Source of the DNA: Micromonospora_E sp048060115
GTDB taxonomy: Bacteria > Actinomycetota > Actinomycetes > Mycobacteriales > Micromonosporaceae
Length of the DNA: 64,000 nt
Reading direction: 5' to 3'
NCBI RefSeq assembly: GCF_048060115.1
Contig: NZ_JBHMIM010000021.1
Coordinates: 1-64,000, forward strand
In this document: piece after piece, positions 59,690 through 64,000 of the stretch
Layout of the letters: each line of letters opens with the position of its first letter
How positions within the stretch are numbered: the first letter of the stretch is position 1
Made by a program: the position numbers and the translations under genes
The notes under the pieces: generated by a model
Seen by the model: only the letters and a program-made list of their open reading frames with translations
The model's database searches: none
What the model was told of the DNA's origin: nothing

Positions 59690-62524
59690 ATGCCGACTCC
59701 GATGTCCGCGCGGCTCCGCCGTGCCCTGCCCCGCCCCAACCAGCGGCGGCTGGCCGGTGGTCTGCTGACGCTCGCCGTCGTCGCCGGGGTCCTCACCTGG
59801 GCACTCTGGCCGGAGTCGGTGCCGTACACCGCCGCCGAGCAACGGATCTCCGTACTGTCCGGGCCGGACGGAGACCAGCCGGTGGACCTGGACACCACGT
59901 TCTACCTGCCGAAATCCGCGTCGGCGACCGACCCGGTGCCGTCGGTGCTGCTCGCCCACGGCTTCGGCGGCTCGAAGCAGACGATCGCCGCCGACGCCGA
60001 GGAGCTTGCCGCACTCGGATACGCCGTCCTGGCGTACACGGCGCGCGGGTTCGGGGCCAGCGGCGGGCAGATTCACCTGAACAACCCCGACTACGAGGTA
60101 CGCGACGCGCAACGGTTGCTCGACTGGCTGGCGCAGCGCCCCGAGGTACGCACCGACGCGGCCGGGGATCCACAGGTCGGCGTGGTCGGCGGTTCGTACG
60201 GTGGCGCGCTGGCGCTGCTGCTGGCCGCCCAGGACGACCGGGTCGACGCGATCGTGCCGATGATCACCTGGAACGATCTGGCCCGGTCGTTCCTGCCCGA
60301 GTCCACTGGCGCGGACGCAGCGGATGGAGTGTTCAAGAAGGGCTGGGCGGGGCTGTTCTTCGGCAGCGGCGCGGTGCCCGCCGGGGCGCCGGGCACGCCG
60401 GTCGGGGGACCGGGCACGCCGGTCGGGGGACCGGGCACGCCGGTCGACCTTGCCGGCCTCGACCCGGCGTGCGGACGGTTCGCCGCCGACGTGTGTGCGG
60501 CGTACCTGCAGATCGCCACCAACGGACGCGGCACCCCCGAGGCGGTGGCGCTGCTCGACCAGTCGAGCCCGGACCGCGTACTCGATCAGATCACCGCGCC
60601 GACGTTGCTGGTCCAGGGCGGCGCGGACACCCTGTTCCCGCTCGCCGAAGCCGACGCCAACGCCCGTGGCATCGCCGCGAACGGCACTCCGGTGCGGGTC
60701 GCCTGGTACACCGGCGGCCACGACGGCGGTGCCGGCCCGCTGACCGACCAGGACCGGGTCAAGTTTCTCACCGCCGGCTGGCTCGACCACTACGTGGCCG
60801 GCAACGGCGACGCCCCGGACGACAGCTTCACCTGGTCACGGATCGCCGGCTTCGACGCGATGGACCGTGGCCTGGTCGCCACCGGCTACCGGATCACCGA
60901 CTACCCGGGCACCGGGGGCACCGGCACGACGCGGGTGACCGTCGGCGGGCCGGCGCAGCCGGTCGTCAACCCGCCGGCCGGCAACCCGGCGGCGATCTCC
61001 TCGCTGCCGATCGGCGGTGGGCTGGCCGGCCTGGCCGGCGGCTTCGTCCAGGACCTGCCTGGTCAGCACGGCCACTTCGACTCGGCACCGTTGGCCGACC
61101 CGCTCGATGTCGTCGGCGCCCCGACCGTGACGATCCGGGCCGCGTCGCCGACCGGCGAGGCGGTGCTGTTCGTCAAACTCTACGACGTGGACCCGAACGG
61201 CACGATGAACCTGCCGGGCGGGCTGGTCGCCCCGGTACGGCTGACCGGGCTGCCGGCCGACATCGCCGACGCCACCGGCGTCGAGGTGACCCTGCCGGCG
61301 ATCGTGCACCGCTTCGAGGCCGGCAACCTGCTGCGGGTCGTCGTCGCCACCTCCGACCAGGCGTACGCCACCCCGGTCGAGCCGACCGTCTACACCGTCG
61401 CCGTCGGCACCGGCGGGACGGCCGACACCACGCCGGTGACCCTGCCGCAGGTCGCCGGGGAGCCGATCGCCACCTCGGCGGCGCTGTGGCGCTGGGTGCT
61501 CGCCGGACTGATCGCCGCGATCGCCGTCGGACTGACCGTCGTACTGGCCGTCGTCCGGCTGCGGCACCGGCGGGTGGAGCACACCGTGGACGCCGAACAC
61601 GCGCAGACCCCACTGGTCGTGCGCAACCTGCGCAAGGAGTACGCCGACGGCTTCGTCGCCGTGCAACGGGTCGACTTCACCGTCGAGCGCGGCCAGGTCG
61701 TCGGCCTGCTGGGGCCCAACGGTGCCGGCAAGACCACCACGCTGCGGGTGCTGATGGGACTGACCCAGCCGACCGCCGGCGAGATTCTGGTCTTCGGCCA
61801 CCGGCTGGTGCCCGGCTCACCGGTGCTGTCCCGGATCGGGTCCCTCGTCGAAGGGCCCGGATTCCTGCCGCACCTGTCCGGCATCGACAACCTGCGGGCG
61901 TACTGGCGGGCCACCGGACGCCCGGCGGCCGACGCGCACTTCGACGAGGCCCTGGAAACCGCGGGTCTCGGGGATTCGGTGCACCGGAAGATCCGCAACT
62001 ACAGCCACGGCATGCGGCAGCGGCTGGCCATCGCCCAGGCCATGCTCGGCCTGCCGGAGCTGCTGGTTCTCGACGAACCGACCGACGGGCTCGATCCGCC
62101 GCAGATCGCCGAGATGCGCCGGGTGCTCAGGCGGTACGCCACCGGCGGACGGGCGGTGCTGGTCTCCAGCCACCTGCTGGCGGAGGTTGAGCAGACCTGT
62201 ACCCACGCGGTGGTGGTCAACAAGGGCCGGATCGTGGCGGCCGGGCCGGTCGACGACATCGTCGGCGACTCGCCGAGCGTGCAGTTCGACGTCTCGGACG
62301 TGGCCGCCGCCGAGACGGTGCTGGACCGGCTGCCGGGGGTGCGTACCGTCGGTGCCGAGGGCGCCGGGCTGATCGTCGATGTCAACGGCACCGCGCGCAG
62401 CGAAGTCGTCGCGGAGCTGGTCCGGGCCGGGGTGGCGGTGGACCGGGTGGTGCCGCGCCGCCGCCTGGAGGATGCCTTTCTCGCTCTGGTCGGCGAGAAC
62501 TCACGGGGAAGCGGGGACCGTTGA
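59690..62524 (+). CDS. S15-type hydrolase fused to an ABC ATPase
   Basis: 944-aa fusion. An N-terminal membrane anchor (LAGGLLTLAVVAGVLTWAL) is followed by an alpha/beta hydrolase of the S15/CocE type (LLAHGFGGSKQTI, nucleophile elbow VVGGSYGGALALL, GGADTLFPLAEAD, TGGHDGG) with a PepX_C-like beta domain. A second membrane helix (WVLAGLIAAIAVGLTVVLAV, about 605-630) leads to an export-type ABC ATPase: GPNGAGKTTTLRVL, YSHGMRQRLAIAQAML, LLVLDEPTDGLDP. Topology puts the hydrolase outside and the ATPase inside. ATG at 59690. The stop overlaps the permease start. Confidence 0.85.
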   Translation: MPTPMSARLRRALPRPNQRRLAGGLLTLAVVAGVLTWALWPESVPYTAAEQRISVLSGPDGDQPVDLDTTFYLPKSASATDPVPSVLLAHGFGGSKQTIAADAEELAALGYAVLAYTARGFGASGGQIHLNNPDYEVRDAQRLLDWLAQRPEVRTDAAGDPQVGVVGGSYGGALALLLAAQDDRVDAIVPMITWNDLARSFLPESTGADAADGVFKKGWAGLFFGSGAVPAGAPGTPVGGPGTPVGGPGTPVDLAGLDPACGRFAADVCAAYLQIATNGRGTPEAVALLDQSSPDRVLDQITAPTLLVQGGADTLFPLAEADANARGIAANGTPVRVAWYTGGHDGGAGPLTDQDRVKFLTAGWLDHYVAGNGDAPDDSFTWSRIAGFDAMDRGLVATGYRITDYPGTGGTGTTRVTVGGPAQPVVNPPAGNPAAISSLPIGGGLAGLAGGFVQDLPGQHGHFDSAPLADPLDVVGAPTVTIRAASPTGEAVLFVKLYDVDPNGTMNLPGGLVAPVRLTGLPADIADATGVEVTLPAIVHRFEAGNLLRVVVATSDQAYATPVEPTVYTVAVGTGGTADTTPVTLPQVAGEPIATSAALWRWVLAGLIAAIAVGLTVVLAVVRLRHRRVEHTVDAEHAQTPLVVRNLRKEYADGFVAVQRVDFTVERGQVVGLLGPNGAGKTTTLRVLMGLTQPTAGEILVFGHRLVPGSPVLSRIGSLVEGPGFLPHLSGIDNLRAYWRATGRPAADAHFDEALETAGLGDSVHRKIRNYSHGMRQRLAIAQAMLGLPELLVLDEPTDGLDPPQIAEMRRVLRRYATGGRAVLVSSHLLAEVEQTCTHAVVVNKGRIVAAGPVDDIVGDSPSVQFDVSDVAAAETVLDRLPGVRTVGAEGAGLIVDVNGTARSEVVAELVRAGVAVDRVVPRRRLEDAFLALVGENSRGSGDR
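60389..60446 (+). repeat. 21-bp tandem repeat in the hydrolase domain
   Basis: Two full and one partial copy of a 21-bp unit (CCGGGCACGCCGGTCGGGGGA) encode a repeated PGTPVGG loop in the hydrolase lid region. Confidence 0.8.
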
Positions 62525-63453
62525 TGTCTGCTGTGCAATCGCCGAGCGCGGAACAGCCGGGCGCGGGACCGGCCGGCCTCTCGGGCACCGGGCCGGCCGA
62601 TCCGTCCGGCGCCGCCGGCGGCTACCGGGCCCGCGCCACCTTGCCGTTGTGGGCCGAGGTACGCCGTCAGGCGGCGCGTCGGCGCACCCAGCTGACGCTC
62701 GGCTTCATGGTGCTGCTGCCGTTGATCGTGCTGATCGCCTTCGAGTTCGACGACGGCGACGACGACAACGGCGGCGGAGAGTTCGCCAGCCTGGTCGAGC
62801 TGGCCACCTCCGGCGGGCTGAACTTCACCCTGTTCACCATCTTCGTGTCGTCGACGTTCCTGCTGGTGGTGGCGGTGGCGCTGTTCTGCGGCGACACGGT
62901 GGCCAGCGAGGCCAGCTGGGGGAGCCTGCGCTACCTGCTGGCCGTGCCGGTGCCCCGGGCCAGACTGCTGGCGGTGAAGCTGGTCGTCGCCCTGGCGTAC
63001 TCGGGATTGTCGCTGTTGATCCTGGCCGCCACGGCACTGCTGGTCGGCACCCTGCGGTACGGCTGGTCGCCGCTGCGCTCGACGGTGGCCGCCGAGATTC
63101 CGGCCGGCGAAGGGGTGCTGCGGCTGCTCGGCATCCTCGGTTACCTGGCGGTGGTGCTGTTGATCGTGGCGTCGCTGGCGTTCCTGCTGTCGGTGTCGAC
63201 CGACGCGGCGCTCGGCGCGGTCGGCGGCGCGGTGCTGCTGTGGATCCTGTCCAGCATCCTGGACCAGATCACCGCGCTCGGCGTACTGCGGGAGTTTCTG
63301 CCGACCCACTTCAGCACGGCCTGGCTGGGGCTGTTGTCGACGCCTGGGCAGACCGACGACATCGTGCGCGGCTGCATCGCGGCGTTGGCCTACGCCACCA
63401 TCTTTCTGTCCCTGGCCTTCTGGCGCTTCACCCACAAGGACGTGACCTCGTGA
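62524..63453 (+). CDS. ABC-2-type permease, partner of the hydrolase/ATPase fusion
   Basis: 309-aa membrane subunit. About 50 residues of Pro/Gly/Ser-rich cytosolic leader, then six helices (LTLGFMVLLPLIVLIAFEF, FTIFVSSTFLLVVAVALFCG, VALAYSGLSLLILAATALLV, LLGILGYLAVVLLIVASLAF). The coupling segment EASWGSLRYLLAVPVPRARL is typical of ABC-2 permeases. ATG at 62524 is shared with the preceding stop (TGATG). An 8-bp tandem repeat covers the stop codon. Together with the fusion gene it forms one export or surface-processing system. Confidence 0.85.
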   Translation: MSAVQSPSAEQPGAGPAGLSGTGPADPSGAAGGYRARATLPLWAEVRRQAARRRTQLTLGFMVLLPLIVLIAFEFDDGDDDNGGGEFASLVELATSGGLNFTLFTIFVSSTFLLVVAVALFCGDTVASEASWGSLRYLLAVPVPRARLLAVKLVVALAYSGLSLLILAATALLVGTLRYGWSPLRSTVAAEIPAGEGVLRLLGILGYLAVVLLIVASLAFLLSVSTDAALGAVGGAVLLWILSSILDQITALGVLREFLPTHFSTAWLGLLSTPGQTDDIVRGCIAALAYATIFLSLAFWRFTHKDVTS

Positions 63454-63545
63454 CCTCGTGACCGCAGGGCGGCACCCCGGGTTAGGGGCGGGATCGGGGA
63501 TGTCCCCCTTGCCGGTGCCGGGGGTGACCTTCTTACAGTGGTCAC

Positions 63546-64000
63546 ATGGCACCGGCGCGATCCTTGCATGAGATCTTCGCTGGGCTGACCGGCGACGCCG
63601 CAGCCCATGGCGAGGTCGCTGCCGTGCTGCACGCCAACGGTTACGCGGACCTGCCAGCGGAGCTACTCACCCAGGCCGTGGTCAGCTATGCCGAGACCGC
63701 CCCGGCCGAGGTGGCCGAACATCTGGCCCCGCTCGTCATGGCCAACAGCCCGGTCCCGGGCGAGGAGGGCACCGCGATGGCCGGGTTGGGATCCCCGCTC
63801 GATCTGCTCGCCGCCGCCCCAACGGCCGTGCTCGACGACGCCGGGTTCGACGACGCCGGGTTCGATGCCGCGTCGCTCGATGCCGCCGGGCTCGACGGAG
63901 TGCCGCAGCTCGACGCCCCGGTCGAGCAGGCCGACGACGACCACTTCCTGGACGAGGAGAGCCTGGACGAGGCGAGCGGCGCCGTCACCAGCCGGCCTGA
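63546..64000 (+). CDS. Partial acidic protein with five-residue repeats, cut by window end
   Basis: The frame is open from ATG 63546 to the window edge (151 codons, no in-frame stop; the final TGA is out of frame). Helical start (ARSLHEIFAGLTGDAAAHGE, then LPAELLTQAVVSYAETAP), then from about residue 95 a run of DDAGF, DDAGF, DAASL, DAAGL pentads and an acidic tail (EQADDDHFLDEESLDEAS). Unknown function. TTACAGT shortly before the ATG could serve a leaderless transcript. Confidence 0.55.
   Translation, partial: MAPARSLHEIFAGLTGDAAAHGEVAAVLHANGYADLPAELLTQAVVSYAETAPAEVAEHLAPLVMANSPVPGEEGTAMAGLGSPLDLLAAAPTAVLDDAGFDDAGFDAASLDAAGLDGVPQLDAPVEQADDDHFLDEESLDEASGAVTSRP

Overview
The window is very GC-rich and dense with short-spaced genes, GTG starts and ATGA or GTGA stop/start overlaps. 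Family content (Scr1-type helix-turn-helix plus DUF397 pair, DUF4032 and DUF3263 proteins, WYL regulator, MsiK-like ATPase, many secreted glycan enzymes) points to a filamentous actinomycete, most likely of the Micromonosporaceae. This assignment is an inference from gene content; no rRNA is present.

Layout. (1) 1-7.6 kb, accessory: a minus-strand array of three related small helical proteins behind two WXG-like proteins, a helix-turn-helix/DUF397 pair, then 'cassette A' (tiny membrane zinc-ribbon protein, 95-aa protein, DivIVA-domain protein, 596-aa zinc-knuckle protein) ending in a FitA/VapC-type toxin-antitoxin pair. (2) 7.6-12.8 kb: secreted GH5/CBM13 glycanase, Nudix hydrolase, gene debris, CmtR-like metal sensor with a cation efflux protein, and a WYL regulator lacking the WYL core. 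(3) 13-21 kb, housekeeping: fumC, HAD phosphatase, IclR regulator, cysS-rlmB, and a membrane Hsp70/beta-propeller fusion. (4) 21.3-38 kb, pectin/hexuronate utilisation: LacI regulator, sugar ABC importer without its own ATPase, two Gfo/Idh/MocA oxidoreductases, uxaC, an L-fuconate-dehydratase-like enolase, a fructuronate-reductase-like dehydrogenase, two secreted pectate lyases and an MsiK-like ATPase that probably powers the importer. (5) 38.4-42 kb: tRNA-Thr(UGU) followed by 'cassette B', a paralogue of cassette A whose large gene carries an in-frame amber codon, with two tiny GntR regulators transcribed divergently. (6) 42-48.5 kb: membrane-anchored protein, carotenoid-desaturase-like oxidoreductase, double-RCK channel-like protein, DUF4032 protein, PAP2 phosphatase. 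(7) 48.5-52.6 kb, amino-sugar catabolism: nagA, ROK kinase and SIS isomerase, divergent from a DeoR regulator. (8) 52.7-64 kb: ABC-2 exporter, DUF3263 and small membrane proteins, PP2C-like protein, GNAT, a CDC48-type AAA ATPase with a degenerate first ATPase domain, an S15-hydrolase/ABC-ATPase fusion with its permease, and a truncated ORF at the right edge.

The most unusual material is the duplicated DivIVA/zinc-knuckle cassette. It occurs twice about 34 kb apart with different regulators. In copy B the large gene is split by a TAG aligned to a glutamine in copy A, with the reading frame open and conserved for about 280 codons beyond it. All homology statements come from reading the sequence and from memory of families; no search was run.
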